Notes under the pieces: generated by a model
The model's input: only the letters and a program-made list of their open reading frames with translations
Database searches by the model: none
Told to the model about the DNA's origin: nothing
Shown here: positions 17,269-49,211 of the stretch, piece by piece
Layout of the letters: the number at the start of each line of letters is the position of its first letter
Position numbering within the stretch: the first letter of the stretch is position 1
Program-made: the position numbers and the translations under genes
Origin: Bugula neritina
Taxonomy: Eukaryota > Bryozoa > Gymnolaemata > Cheilostomatida > Bugulidae
Direction of reading: 5' to 3'
Assembly (NCBI GenBank): GCA_964035545.1
Contig: OZ037772.1
Span: 6,530,889-6,594,888, forward strand
Length of the DNA stretch: 64,000 bases

Positions 17269-18989
17269 CAGGGCTGTCCAACAGGCGGCCGCGGGCCGGA
17301 TCCGGCCCTCCAGCTATATTTGTGTGGCCCCCCAAGGTATAGCCAGTTACAAATTTTTGTTCATCAAATTTGCTAACTAGCCTGAAACAGCAGCACATAG
17401 GATAGTTGAGAGCATCCCACTATGAATTTCTATTAAAATGTAGTTTAAGTTCTTCTACAATATTGTTCTGTGGGTGGCATGCGTGTTGCCTACTTGTCAT
17501 TGTTTAGCCTGCAGATCAAACTACAACCAATAACAGCAAGCTAGTCATTATAGTCTGTTAGCTAGCAAGCCTGTGACTTATAGCAATGTAGACGCCTATA
17601 ACATTATAATATGCTCATCTCTACGCGTTCACTGAAGTGTGAAGTTATGCACAGTGCTTACTAGTGAAAAAGAAATATACCATTTCCAGTGTAAAAATCC
17701 ACAATTTATATTAAATCTAAAAGTCATTGCTTTTTTATTCAGATATCATGTTTTCCTGCTAAGATATTTTATTGGTACTAAAAAAAATCAACTTTTGAGG
17801 CAAAGTTAGCCAAAAATGTGCAGTTTTTTTCTATAACTTTGCAAAAGAATGAAAAAATTCCAAAAAAGTTGCACTGGGAAAAATAAGATTCACAACATAG
17901 TTTTTTTATTTTAATTCTAGTAGCCTACAATCAAATGAGATTGTTTTTACTGGTACTGAATTTTTACACAGTTACAATGCAAACCTCAGCAAGGCAGTTG
18001 CAGCTAAAAAGTTGCCCTTAGCTATCCTGTGCAGACAGATATTTTAAAGTAATTTAAACAGGACTGGCCATATAGAGACAAGACTTTTTTGAAAGTATAG
18101 CTAAGATCTCATTTTTATTGATTGTATTGTGAAAGATAAGTAATTGAAGAATCCCTGACACACTTCACTTATGCAGTACTAAAGTATTATTGCGTATATG
18201 TTCGTTTTCATTTACATACTGTTTTAAGGTTAGATGCCTAAACAATTTTGTTTTATAATGAATTTTGTGCGAGTATGTACTGAAATGATTTGGGAGTTGT
18301 AATCATCTTGACCTTTGACCTTTAACTGCTTGTTAGACGCTGCACTGCACTGAGACTGCACTGCACTGAGACGGCTTGAAGGTTTGAACTTTCAATTTTC
18401 AGTCAAATGAAATACACAAAATAGATACTACACTTCACTCACTAATCAGCACATAGTCCAGCAACTAAGGGTTGCATGTTCTGATACGAAACTAGATATT
18501 AACAGAATTGTTCAAGGCAAACAGTACTCACTGTGTACTCACAACTGTCTCACTGATGGTTGTAAAATACAACTATACCGGTATTAGTACAGACTTTTAG
18601 CACTGGCGCATCTTGTTTAAATTTGCATGTGCAATCATGAATATATACTTTGTATGTATATATGTATAATTTTTTATGCACAAACATAAATGCATATATA
18701 ATTATTGATTATTTAAGTAATAAAAATGAAAGGTTTCTTGTTTACCTATTTTAATTAAATGCATATATATGCACATACACACACGTAAGTAATATATATC
18801 TATTTAAATATATTATAATTTTAATAAACATGCAAAGCCTAGCCATTGCTTATAATTATAATACATATAGCCTGCAGATGTTTAATGAATCTTGAAAATT
18901 GATTTTAAAAACAGAAAAGATTTTGTGGCCCTCGGCCCAAGCTAAAACTTGCAGACTGGCCCTCGGTCTGAAAAGGTTGGACACCCCTG
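17269..18989. mobile_element. hAT-family non-autonomous transposon
   Basis: Starts CAGGGCTGTCCAACAGGCGG and ends GGTTGGACACCCCTG, the inverted counterpart typical of hAT (Charlie-like) elements. A perfect 8-bp target duplication CTCTAGAT flanks it at 17261-17268 and 18990-18997. Its 1,721 bp contain no transposase-like open frame, so it depends on another copy for movement. Shorter relatives lie at 45558-45898 and 55285-55630. Confidence 0.9.
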
Positions 18990-18997
18990 CTCTAGAT

Positions 18998-19701
18998 TGT
19001 TCCGTGCACCCAGTAAGCCACAAAAGCTCTTCAAATTTTCAAAAATAAGTCAGAAGTTGTCTTCTCTTAATTTTTGTTTAAATCGGTTCAATATCTTGAA
19101 ATTATTAAAGATACTTCATTTGATATAATTATACCTAAAAATTTCTGCAAGTTTCCTCCTTTTTTCAAAATATCTAGACTGTTTTGTCTGTCCAGGTAAA
19201 AACAAAAACTTTTTAAACTTTTTTCAGGAGTTGTTTTCCTCTAGTTTTGTTTAAATCGGTTAAATATCTTAAAATTATTAAAGATAATGATTTTAAATAA
19301 TCATAATTTCACAAAAAGTAATGAGAATCATGAGTAGGTTGTCTAAACTTTGGAGGGTATTTTAAATTTGTACGATATTGAGATTTACCAACAATTATTT
19401 AAATTGAACTATATATTATTATATAAGAAATGTGTTTAAAACAATGATGTTGGTTATACCATACCATATCATACAACTATTACCTGCAGAATTAACACAA
19501 CACAGGAAGTGTTACCTGCAGAATATAAGTATAATATACTATACCTGAACACATCATATTAATTATGTGGATGAAATCAGAATACTTTTAGTTTAAAAAT
19601 CTATGCAATGGATAAAGCAATACAGGACAAAGTATGGTAAGCATTACATCACCTCTGCTTCCTGTAGAAATCACATCTAGGTGAACTGACTACTTGGACC
19701 C
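18998..19701. other. AT-rich spacer
   Basis: Contains two diverged copies of a block of about 150 bp with TTTGTTTAAATCGGTT and ATTATTAAAGATA (near 19070 and 19245). No gene seen. Confidence 0.45.
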
Positions 19702-22700
19702 TTACAGACGTGCTGCGTAAGTAACTAAACTCTGTGGAACACCCTCTACGTCTGTTACTCCTGAAATTGACACAATAAATTGAAAGCCGCTAAATGCTAT
19801 AATATATTAAATAACTGCAATATTAAAATTTATAATATTCTGGTGTTTGTATTAAATGTGTGTTGGTTAGCTCTTGCTCAAGAATTGAATTATCTTTTTA
19901 CAAAAAAATATTGGGAAGCACTATACTCTTGCTCCACAGTATGGTGAGCTGATAATTGTAAAATTCAACTTTTTAATTTGAATACAATCATCCCTTGAAA
20001 CGAACTTTTAAATAGTTGCACTTGTGCGATCAACTCAATTTTTTAAATATTGTCAAACGAAAATAAAATTAATGTTTTTTTTAAAAGTATATTTAAATTA
20101 ATATTATAAATTTACATATTAAATTATTTATTAAAATGTATTTTCCTGGATTTATTACTTGAAATAAAGTAAATTTTCACCCAATAATTGATCAAAGGGA
20201 AGACAATTAACAATTTAGAAATTACTTGATAATTTTGCTTTTGAAATTAGTGTATGCAATCCAGCAACTGTGGAAAGAAAATAGGAGTTATCTCCGCTCG
20301 ACAAATGTTTATTTATGGTTTGGTAATATCATTTATGTATAAACATATGTGTGGTTCTATGTGTATTGTGTAATGGTAGCACTCGGGTTATAAATTTCGT
20401 GAGACAAATTTAGGACCTGCCTCTCCAGAAATGAATAAACCTATGGATTTTGTATATGTTTTAGAATATCTATTTGATAATAATATGGAAACAAAATTAT
20501 AAGACAAGTAAAATTATTATAATAACCAAACCCAAAAGAAATAAAATAAATATATCTATATCCTAGCAATCCTTTGAAATCCCGCTGTGTATAATTTACT
20601 GCATGGCAACAAAAAATTGATAAGCCTGTTATACATAAATTTGGTGTAACTTTAAAGATCAAACGATTCCATCAAGACAGTTTCCCCAAACAACCTATGT
20701 AACTCAAATAAATTCCTAATTTCAACAATATTCCTTCGAGTGCAATTCGCGTGACTTTAAAATAAACTTTTCAATTCAATGATAGCTTCTCCAAGCACAA
20801 GTTATAAAAATATAGCAAAACAAACAATAATAAAAAAAACTAGTACATCACAAAAAAATAGATCAAGTTACTTACAATGAAGCTTCTCAGTCCGAAATTA
20901 ATTAGATTTAATTCAGTTAAATATAATCTAAATTATGTCACACAAAACTAAGCACACTGCAACTCCTCCGATCGTTTTACATGTTGCTGCCTCTGTGCTG
21001 CCTTTTATAGTCGACGTGTTTTGGATTTCGAGGTATTAGCGGTAGCTTTAATTTGAATGATCAACCAAGTAAGTTGCTCGTTGGCCCGCAGCTTCAGGTT
21101 AAAAAATGTAATAGGAAAGGAGTTGTTAATGGAACTTCTTGGCTTTGATTATATAAAAATATTTAAGGATTATAAGCTATACCAGCATCATTTCTACCAT
21201 GTCCCATATTCTGGAATATATGTTTTATAACAAAATTATATATATATAATAATATGTACTATAGTTGTTCACGTGTTGACTTTGAAAGTATTAGGTTTTA
21301 TAGGTGAAGTAAACACAAGGTTATATCAAATCTGTATAATTCATCAAGTATATAATTAATATTAAATGTCATCTATATATGTTAGTATGACTGAATAATC
21401 ATATACGTCCCAGTTTTATTCATGTTTGTTTACCATTTATTGTTCATGTAAGACGAGGTTAAAATTACAAATCCCAACACATGAACAAAAGTATGTAGGG
21501 CCTAAGTAAAATTATCCCTACACCACAATTACTTGTATAATACCATATTACGTATACTAAGCATATTATATTTGCATTATTCAAAGAGCTTTAAATCATA
21601 CGTTTAATATGTTAATGTTTAAAGCAATTTCCATGTGATATCATGGCGGTTGGTTCATTTGCACATTTTAGTTTCAGCCGTACTCAAGTATCAAGTCCAT
21701 TGCTTTCAGAATATGTCTTCCACATTCTTTCTTGAATTTTGTAGATAAACTGTAATCTACATACAGTGATGGAGTAGATATAATAATTTATAGTTACGTC
21801 AACCTGTCACAGCAGTCATCTCACTGAAAGTCACAAGGAGGCAGGCAAACCTCGGCACCAGCAGAACCATATATCAGCAAGTTGGTGGAATATCTTAAAG
21901 GTATAACTTGTGAAATACAGAAGTAAGAGTTAAGCATAAAAGGAAAGAAAGCCTAATTATAATTATTTACTGTTTCAGATACTACTCTGCAAAAACACAA
22001 AACACCATGTATTCTCTTATCTGACAATATTCAGATTTCAAATTTGAAACAAAATTGTTTGTTCTAATTTAGATGAAATTTTAGTGTTATACCTGAGATT
22101 TGGTTGGCTAGCTTGAGCTCACTAGGTAGAATGGTAAGGACATTCCTGGCACCGTCCTCACCCTAGTAAAATATCATAGCTTAAGAACTACTCAAACACA
22201 CACAAAAAACAACCATATATGTTTGTGCTAAAAGCAGTCATGGCTTATGTTAAACTAATCATCGCAAAATCACATTATATAAATATATCTTGAATCATTT
22301 TCCATAACCAGACTGTGGTAACTTCGGTAGTTGTGAATTCGGCTTATATGGTAGGCTAAGCAATGGCCGGCAGATTGTTGTTAAAAAATACTCAATCATT
22401 TTCAAAAAGTCTTTGGATTTGGCTAGGGATACACAAATCAAGGTTATTATTGGTGTTAACCGTGGCTAACATTTTTTGAACTTTGTTGAGCTCCAAATGC
22501 CCTTTTGCCAGACTTACATTATTATAGGAGAGTTTTGATCATCTAGGCCCTAAGGCTAGGGTCTAGGGAACCTAACCCTTCTACCCCCCCCCCCATTCAA
22601 AGCAATACTTTCTTTGAAGTCACACATCGTACAAAACACAGTGCTGCCTCACACTCACCTCTTAAAGTCAGTCGTGATGTCAGAAAATTTGCTCATTGTT

Positions 22701-22796
22701 GGCACCTCCATAGAAAAAGTCACCAGTTTTTGCATCCAACAACTTCAGTGCCAGTTGTTCATAATCCTTTACGCAGACGTAAGTACTAGTAGCCAT
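19702..22796 (-). pseudogene. 2-hydroxyacid oxidase pseudogene, copy C
   Basis: Only three of nine oxidase exons remain: exon 1 (22796-22659), exon 8 (22162-22093) and exon 9 (19760-19702). Exon 1 is 138 bp rather than 140; a 2-bp loss in the codons after ANNEQ shifts the frame and brings a TGA in at once. Exons 2-7 are absent: sequence resembling intron 1 (about 22310-22560, compare 16340-16560) is followed almost directly by the exon 8 flank, so one internal deletion of several kilobases explains the gap. Exon 8 also carries changes at normally conserved sites (ILPSELKLANQ in place of [11 protein letters not shown]). The upstream DR1 and CRE-like motifs are still present. It has been non-functional long enough to gain substitutions but still aligns well with B and D. 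Confidence 0.9.
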
Positions 22797-23000
22797 TGTT
22801 TAGAAGACTCTGTTAGAACTACTAATAATTCCTTATTTTACTGTAGTCTATATTGTTACTGTTTAGACTGTATAATATAACTTAATAGTACTACTGCTCA
22901 TAATATGAATACAGTTGTGTGATACTAGCTAAGTTTAGCTAATAGTAGCTGTCTTCAGCATGTCAACTGGCAAGTTTTGTATATATTACTATCTTAGTGT

Positions 23001-23013
23001 TAACCTTTGACTC
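23001..23013 (-). promoter_or_regulatory. DR1-like element upstream of pseudogene C
   Basis: On the gene strand this reads GAGTCAAAGGTTA, about 205-217 bp before the former ATG. It is equivalent to the element in A, D and E, left over from the functional ancestor. Confidence 0.45.
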
Positions 23014-23400
23014 CCAACTGCCTACAAGAGTTGAAAAGAGTTATTTGCATCAGTTGAGGGGGGGCAACCCACTGACGTCATGACAAAAAGCGTTATTTAC
23101 TGCGCATCATTTTTGAGCAGATATGAGAGGGGTGAATTGTTTACATCGGAAATTAGACATGTGCTTGATCGGTTAACAGGTAATCAATGTATACTAGCAG
23201 CTCCGAGTTGCTGGTGCATGAGTGCAGTAGTTTCGCTTTCCGAATGTGAACTTGGAGGTCTCAATAAACACCAACTCCAACCTTGAGAACCGTGAACTAC
23301 TGCACTCAGTCACCCCCAACGTTCAACTGCAAGTCAAACCAATCTGAGTAGACCTAGAATTACTCAACTAGTATAGTAGTATTACTATAAGTATGAGTAT
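23014..23400. other. Spacer with CRE-like site, upstream of copy C
   Basis: CTGACGTCATGAC (near 23070) contains a full TGACGTCA octamer, shared with the upstream region of copy D. The rest includes a short open frame with no recognised family. From 23404 the sequence matches the 3' flank of copy B. Confidence 0.45.
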
Positions 23401-23786
23401 TTGTATACAATCATATAATTTTATAATAACATGCATAGTTTAAACAATATGCAATACAACAATATTTGAAAGCAAACAAAGTGTTATTAGGAGTTATATG
23501 CACCACATGTGACAGTCAACAAATAATGAAAGATCCTTTTACAAGTAAAACACTACGTACTATAGTTTAATAGGTAGTACATTAAGTACTATGCTATAAT
23601 ACATCAAGTAACAACAATTCATAGAGTATTTATCTCTGCAGAATACCAAAGACGATGACTTCATAGAGTAACATGTTGAATACTATTTATTAAGCAGTAC
23701 ATTAGGCAGTAAATTCAGTATAACCACATTAAGTCACTTCTGTTTCACGGAATCACATCCAGGTGACTTGACTACATTTTGGACCC

Positions 23787-30718
<6,932 letters not shown>

Positions 30719-30903
30719 TGTTTAGAAGATTCTATTACTATTAGTACTGGTATTAGTTATTGATTTTATTGTAGTCTGTATTGTTTTTCTAGACTGTCTA
30801 ATCACGTAATAACACTACTACTTATATGAATATAGTTGCGTGTTACTAACTACTAGTAATTGACAGCAGCATGTCAACTTGCAAGTATTGTATATGTTAG
30901 TGT

Positions 30904-30916
30904 TAACCTTTGACTT
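30904..30916 (-). promoter_or_regulatory. DR1-like element upstream of copy D
   Basis: Gene-strand AAGTCAAAGGTTA about 186-198 bp before the ATG, matching the equivalent site in C. Confidence 0.5.
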
Positions 30917-30960
30917 CAACTGCTTGCACAAGAGCTATTTGCAACAGTTGAGACAACTCA

Positions 30961-30968
30961 GTGACGTC
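30961..30968. promoter_or_regulatory. CRE-like TGACGTCA upstream of copy D
   Basis: A full palindromic cyclic-AMP response octamer inside CAGTGACGTCATGAT, about 245 bp before the ATG. The same block is upstream of pseudogene C (near 23070), and not seen for A, B or E. Confidence 0.4.
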
Positions 30969-31203
30969 ATGATAACTCAGATTTGTAACGTATAGCTCTA
31001 TCTTCACAGTGGTGAATTTTAACTGCTCCTCAGATTTTAGTAATTATTTAGAATAATCCTTCTCTATAATTATTTGCAACAAAATTATTTTCCAACACTT
31101 AAAAATATCATCTTCACATAATTAAACACCAGCAAGGTCTATTTATACTTAATACTATCTTCAGAGATGAGTGCAGAAAATGGAGAAAGTAATAAAAACC
31201 GGT

Positions 31204-31336
<133 letters not shown>

Positions 31337-31458
31337 ATATATGTATGTGTATATTTATAAGTATATGTATATATACATATTATACACACACGAGCGCGCG
31401 CACACACACACACACATATATATTAAGTATATGCACTATATTATGCACTATATGCAGC

Positions 31459-31625
<167 letters not shown>

Positions 31626-31627
31626 AA

Positions 31628-31674
31628 TCTGTGGACAGCAGCTGTTTCGGGATTTGTCCCCTCATCAGCACAGA
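31628..31674 (-). ncRNA. Hammerhead ribozyme, type I
   Basis: Minus strand: stem I UCUGUG (31674-31669) pairs with CACAGA (31633-31628), six pairs; core CUGAUGA (31668-31662); stem II GGG(G)/(U)CCC; GAAA (31648-31645); stem III ACAG/CUGU with loop CUG; triplet GUC with cleavage after 31634. It is the best match to the textbook consensus in this window. It sits next to a TA tract but, unlike the others, has no inverted partner. Confidence 0.8.
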
Positions 31675-34482
31675 ACAGAGTACCATGGCCCACACCTTCG
31701 CCATAGTAGAAACTTATAGTTTTACTAAAACATATTTAAAAGGTGTGTAAACTCAAGCCAGAGTGTTCAAGTGACTCTAGGAGTCACCTAGGAGTCACGA
31801 GCATTGCAAAATGCTAGCAGCTTGAGTTTGTGACCATGGTGAGAGTGCTCAATCATTTAATGTCATTGCTGAGCATTAAATAAGAGCGTAATATCTCATA
31901 CTGTATATAACTATGTATAGTTATATACATATGTATAGTATAGTGTGCATAGTAATATTATTTAAAAGATAACTCTATTTGTTGCGCACCATGCTCGCGC
32001 AGGTATAGGAGGAGGGAATTGTTTGCGTTGGAATTTAGGCGCGTGCTTGCATCATCGGTGCCGTAATAAACTAATACCCCCTACTCAACTAGTAGTAGTG
32101 TTACTATGAGTATGAGTATTACTATTTACTAGTATTAGCTTTAATCTTGGTCTTGGTCTTACTCACAGTTCTAATTGGTGTTGAAGTTACTGGTTATGTT
32201 TCATTACCCAGTCTCGTAATCATAATGAAGTGAGTCATGAGTCATGTTCATGTTCATGTTGACACCAATCACCAATGGCAATAGACATACTCACATAGTA
32301 ATACTAATAGTAATAGTAATACTAATACAGTAATAGTTATACTTATACTTATAGTAATAGTGATAATGATATTCATATTCATATTGATACTAACACTCAA
32401 CTAATAGTAAAAATAATATGATACTCGTACTCACACTCATACTCATCCTGAGTCTGACAGTGACACTCACCCTCAGCGATGGTGATAGTCATAGTCATTA
32501 TCAATTATGATTAAATCATACCAATACTTTATCTTATACTTGTAAGTTGTAGGTATAGTTAAACTTAATGTATTACTATTACTATTAGTATTACTATTAG
32601 TATTAGTATAACTATAAATTATATCAAGTATAGTGTAATGTTCATAGTCATGCTGTTACTGATAGTGATACTCAGTGCTGAGTAATTATAGTAAAACTTA
32701 ATGTTATACTTGGTCTTATTACTTATAGTTATATTCTCATACTGATACTACGACTATCTAACTAGTATCAATATCAGTATGACTATGAGTATGAGTATCT
32801 AGTGAGTAGTGATAGTCATAGTGTAAGTGATATGGTATAACTTATACCATATCCTGATGTTATGATTCAAAATTAGGTGTAGCATTATCATTAACTATGC
32901 TATAGTTATGCTTTTACTTATGAGTTCAAGTTCTAGATCAAGGAACAGGTTAGTATTTATATTAATATTAATATGAATGTTAGGCATAATTATAATTCTA
33001 ATAATATTAAGATACTGATAAAAATTTATATTGCAAATATTATTGTACATTACTAACTATATTAATAAGTATTTTAATGCTAATTGTACTACTATTAGTA
33101 TTATTATTGGTATAGCTATAAGTATAGGTATTAGTATTGTTGGGAGTTTAATGGTAACATTATTATAAATATCAATCCCACCACCTTCGCAGGACCACTG
33201 AGGTGAAAGGTGACCATTGTTACCTATATCAAAACGTTGACCAACTTGTGTGTATTCAAAATTATTCACTTAAGTTTTAGTTTTACCATAATCATATTGA
33301 ATATTCACATTGGGACAATGCTGGACTTTAATGTATATTTATGTCAATTAATAACAACCGATAGGCTAACAGTTACTGATATCAGTAGTAGTACACCGGT
33401 GGCTTCAAGTTTTGAGACAATGATAATAAAAATAGTCATATTGGTATTGATATTTCACTGTTTAGTTCTAGTTACTAGTCTGCCGCATGCAACTAAGTAG
33501 CTTATACTTCAGTTCTACTTCGACTACTAAATTTTGACTTTTTAAAGCCTTAAGGGTTAAAGGGTATAGCCTGTCTAATCAGACTCAGTATGAATATGGT
33601 GGGAGTTAAAATTATATTTAAGTCTTGCGTTGACATTGTTTTAAGATGAATATTTAGCTAACATAAAGTTAATTTAACTGCTAGTCATAGCTATTATCAT
33701 TATTTAATGATGATAATAGCTATTTTTTTAATTTGAAATTACTCATGATTATTTAATGCTCACAGCTTACATATTATATCATTTTTTACTAATTTTCTTA
33801 TATCAAAGGGAATATTCTACATCTATTTTATTATTCGAACTCATTAAACACTGGTTTGGAGCCCAACACCTGTCTTCATTTTCAACGCTGGTGATCTTTC
33901 ATAGTTTCAATACTGTAACTGAGCGGAAAAATTGTAATTGATGGTCTTAGACGATGTGCCATATCATTACTTGACCTTGAAAACTAGCACACTTGTGAAA
34001 TTGAAGACAAAATCTTTTCTTGAGGCAATTTTCCCTCAAAGCGATACCTTTGTTTCATCTTACAAGTTCAAAGACAGTGGATGGAACGAAGAAATCGGAA
34101 TATTTTTCTAGAAGTTCAACTCTTAGGTGCATGCTATTTGTATACCATCAAGGAATGGTGGACTCTCAGAGTAAAATTATGTACTCTGTTTGACTGTCTA
34201 TTCATAATACTAAACACCATTCCAGCAGTTGGTCATTAAACACTCTCATGGCAGTTGGGCATTAAACAATGACGTAAATATATAAACGGGCATTAACAAT
34301 TTAGACTTTGGTTTTTGTTTATTTTCTATTAGATTTATTCATCGTATAATAAAGTTCTAAAGCTGTTGCATGTTTCCAATTAATAATTTTAGATATGCTC
34401 TATCTATCGCAGTCTTTTATTACAGACCTTTTCATTATTTACTTTGGTTTATCCATACCTTAGTATGTATACTCAAGCAAAT

Positions 34483-34681
34483 TTATAGTCGCTATCACTG
34501 TGAGAAACCCCTGATAGAAAGGGTTTTTGTTAAAGCAGGCTAAGGACTTATTATTAAGATGAGGCACAGGAGCAATTATGACTGGATGCTCTTCCCAACA
34601 TCACCAATGGCCTTTGTCCGGGCCTAACCCATGACCTTAGTGTTTACTAGGCAAACCCTCTAATCCCTAGACCACGGCTCT
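34483..34681 (-). mobile_element. tRNA-derived SINE
   Basis: Reverse-strand full-length copy: the head AGCCGTGGTCTAGGGATTAG is at its right end and the tail with GTGATAGCGACTATAAA at its left. Confidence 0.8.
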
Positions 34682-35228
34682 ACCATAGTATGTATGCAGT
34701 GTACCTATGTGCTTGTAATTTGGAATTATCTGCTCGGTAATTTTATACCTGCATCTCACATTATCCAATGCAGCTGCTGTACAAAATTCAACACCTGCAT
34801 TGTCAATAATCATAAGGTTGCGCTAAAAGTAATTACATGAATATCCTGTTCACTCACTTAATTGTGAGTATCATTTTAGAACCACCTTTATCTTTGATTA
34901 TGAACATTAACATAAAATTTTAGTCACAAAGTTTAGCAATGTCAGAAAGTAGGACAGCTTGGTCATGCTGTTATTGCTGCATTTGTTGTTAATACTTATG
35001 CTGTTTTTGTTATAGTTCAGGCTAGTTACTATAGTCTATTGATGTTATAGCCATAAAAATAGGACAGGTCACAAAAATTAGTACAGCCTGATAGAGTTTA
35101 CATTTGATTGTGACTAGTCAACTATACTTAGCTACATTTATTTCATTTTATTCGTTCTAATAAACTGGGAATTTTAATGTTTTTTTGTGAGAGTGCCTTT
35201 ATTAGCTCACTGTTGGCTAAAAGACAGG

Positions 35229-35445
35229 GAGCAGCCGTGGTCTAGGGGTTAGAGTGTTTGCCTAATAAGCACTGGTCATATGTTCAAACCCAAACAAAGG
35301 CCATTGGTAATGTTAGAAAGAGAATCCAGTCATAATTGCTCCTGTGCCACATCTTAATAAATCTTTAGCTCAATTAAACAAAAACCCCTTTCACCTGGGG
35401 TTTTCTCACAGAGATGGTGACTATAAACTTGTGTGAGTTTTTTTA
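35229..35445 (+). mobile_element. tRNA-derived SINE, reference copy
   Basis: About 215 bp: tRNA-like head AGCCGTGGTCTAGGGGTTAG with B-box-like GTTCAAACCCA, a body with CATAATTGCTCCTGTG, a CCTTTCACCTGGGGTTTTCTC motif near the end, and tail GTGACTATAAACTTGTGTG. Other copies: 15313, 28887, 47760, 54317 and 56321 (plus); 34483, 46531, 52720 and 62395 (minus). Confidence 0.85.
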
Positions 35446-37218
35446 TTTAAAAGACAAAGCTGTCTTGTTATTTAGCATGCCTAATTATTGTCTAGTGTTC
35501 TAATCTGTCCCCTGAAACCTAGTTGTTTACTCCATGCCTCTTATCAGCTGATGGTTTTGTATCACCAGTATGGTGCAATGGTATCTTTATCATATTGATC
35601 CTTATATGGATAGTTTCATGTGCTTTAAACTTTTCTTTACATAGCATCATTGTTTTTCACTCACAAAATATCCATACTCCTTTTATTCTATAGCAAATGA
35701 AATGTTGACTTTTCGTTTTGGTCAGGCAATAATCATTGCATAGACGCATGACTAATTGAGCACGTGATTTTCAGGTGGTCATGTGATGTCTTATCTACTA
35801 ACATGTCGCAACGTGATAACCTTCGTAATAAACTTGCATAAAGCCACATACTTCATGCAGTGACACAGTGGCATCTTTAATACTCACTGGAATAACAACA
35901 AGTAAGTGTTTTAAAATAATCTGATCATTGTAAATCAACATAACAGCATAACGCTTTGCTTGAATTATGCAGATGTAATCAATTTAATATATAAAGTTTA
36001 CCATTGGCATGGTTTATTGAAAAATGCTGTAAAACTTGTATTTTGAATGCCAATTTCGCTACTTATTACTAGCAGTACTGCATACTATATTCCAATTGCT
36101 AAATTCAGGGACAATGTTAGTAGTAGCTAGTAATTTTTATTAGTAGTCATCAGTAGGTTTTTATTACCCCAACAAATACAGCAAATAGCTCTACTTGTAA
36201 TATACTGATCTACAATGGCAGCGTTGCGTGTATTTTTTATTTTAATTTTGGCTGTAAATTGACAAATGTAACTTGTTAGCTAGCAGCTGACTATAAAACA
36301 TAAATAAAGCTGCCAGATGAGCACTAATTAGCAGTACTCATGTTCTTCTATTAATAGTTTTTAATTTCATTAATTCATGTTTACCTCAACACCAGAAAAT
36401 AGCCAAGACAGTGTCTTGGAGCATGAGTGTCAGCTGCAAAGCATTTATCACATGATTTTAAGATAACTCCGAAACCTGCTATTCCACAGGATTTTATTTT
36501 CAAAGCCTCAGATTGCCTGTAGAATTGTCTGCCCAATACACTGCCGGGTTTCAGTTGCAAGCCCCTCAGAAGTACTTGTTGACTATTGACTAACCTCTCA
36601 AGTTACTAATTCACTACTTATTGTTACCAGCATTAGTACTAGTCTACTATCTTATAATATGAAAAGGAAGTGGTTTTAAAGCTGCTATGTGCAGAGAGGT
36701 AGAATGTTACTTAAATATAAATGTTGGTTTAACATCTACTTATTATTTTAGTCAAATAACTTCTCTTGCTGCAAGCTTATTCACAGTTTTTGAAAAACCT
36801 GTAATTCTGCTGTCAACTATTTTAGTTATAGGTGCAGGCATCAAATTTCTAATATCCGAGAACTTGAAATTCAATTCAAATAGCAGCAAGTTTTAATAAC
36901 TGTTAAATTTATTAAACAGTGGTGCATACTAAAAATATGCTTCTTCTATCGTAATTTATTTAGTTTATATAGGGTCTAGGGTATATCATCTGTAAAAGCA
37001 TTTCCATTGGTTTTGATTTTCAAATGACCTTGTTCTGTTTTTAAATATAATAACTTCAAGTTTGTTTACCCGTTGCTATGTGACATATTTCATGTGATTG
37101 GTTTCTAAAAATGCCAATTTGTTAGATTTTGAACAGTCAACAGAAATTTTTACCATTGGAAACGAGAGATATTCATTTGATGAGGATGTAGAACACACAT
37201 CCCTAGAGTTTAAAAATA

Positions 37219-37391
37219 CAGTGCTCCCTCCGTATCTCACCAGACATAATAGAATACCGGATTTGACTCACGAATTCGTTAAATTCGGCCATTTTGTCTC
37301 TATACAGACATATATGAGCCACAAAACGTAGCTCCAAGTCTTTCTGGAAACTTCGTAAGAACTGGATCTGTGAGATACGAAGGAAGCACTG
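37219..37391. mobile_element. 173-bp mariner-like MITE
   Basis: Ends CAGTGCTCCCTCCGTATCTC and its inverse, flanked by TA on both sides (37217-37218 and 37392-37393), as for Tc1/mariner elements. Longer, degraded relatives sharing CACGAGAAGGGTTTGGACCC occur at about 44450-44606 and 57640-57850. Confidence 0.75.
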
Positions 37392-37642
37392 TACTCAACT
37401 TGCCTGGTCTCAGGTCTGCACGGTAGAAATTCTTTTCCACCCTCTCCTCTCTGCCCTCCCTCTTACTTGCAGGAAGCAATATGATATAGTTTGCCTTCTG
37501 CCATTCTGAATGTCCTGGAAATTACTCTAGTAGAAGCTGAGGTTTTGTAGAACTTCAGGCATGTCACGTCATGTTTCCATGTTGCTTCATGTTTCCATGC
37601 TTCGTTATACATAAACATTTACTCTATTCCCTGTAGCACACT

Positions 37643-49211
<11,569 letters not shown>

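Larger units (their letters stand above)
31680..37642. other. Intergenic region between copy D and the NRF-6-like gene
   Basis: No gene recognised. From about 32080 to 33130 the sequence is patterned by degenerate AGT/ACT-rich steps (TAGTATTACTATTAG and the like), an old decayed simple repeat. Two SINEs (34483, 35229) and a mariner-like MITE (37219) lie here. A 69-residue frame at 36687 has a hydrophobic stretch but no family resemblance. Confidence 0.5.

Noticed and set aside
33057-33500. Opposed open frames of 70-96 residues
   Set aside because: Low-complexity decayed repeat region; no splice sites or homology.
36687-36896. 69-residue plus-strand frame with hydrophobic segment
   Set aside because: No splice context or recognisable family, and composition matches the AT-rich surroundings.
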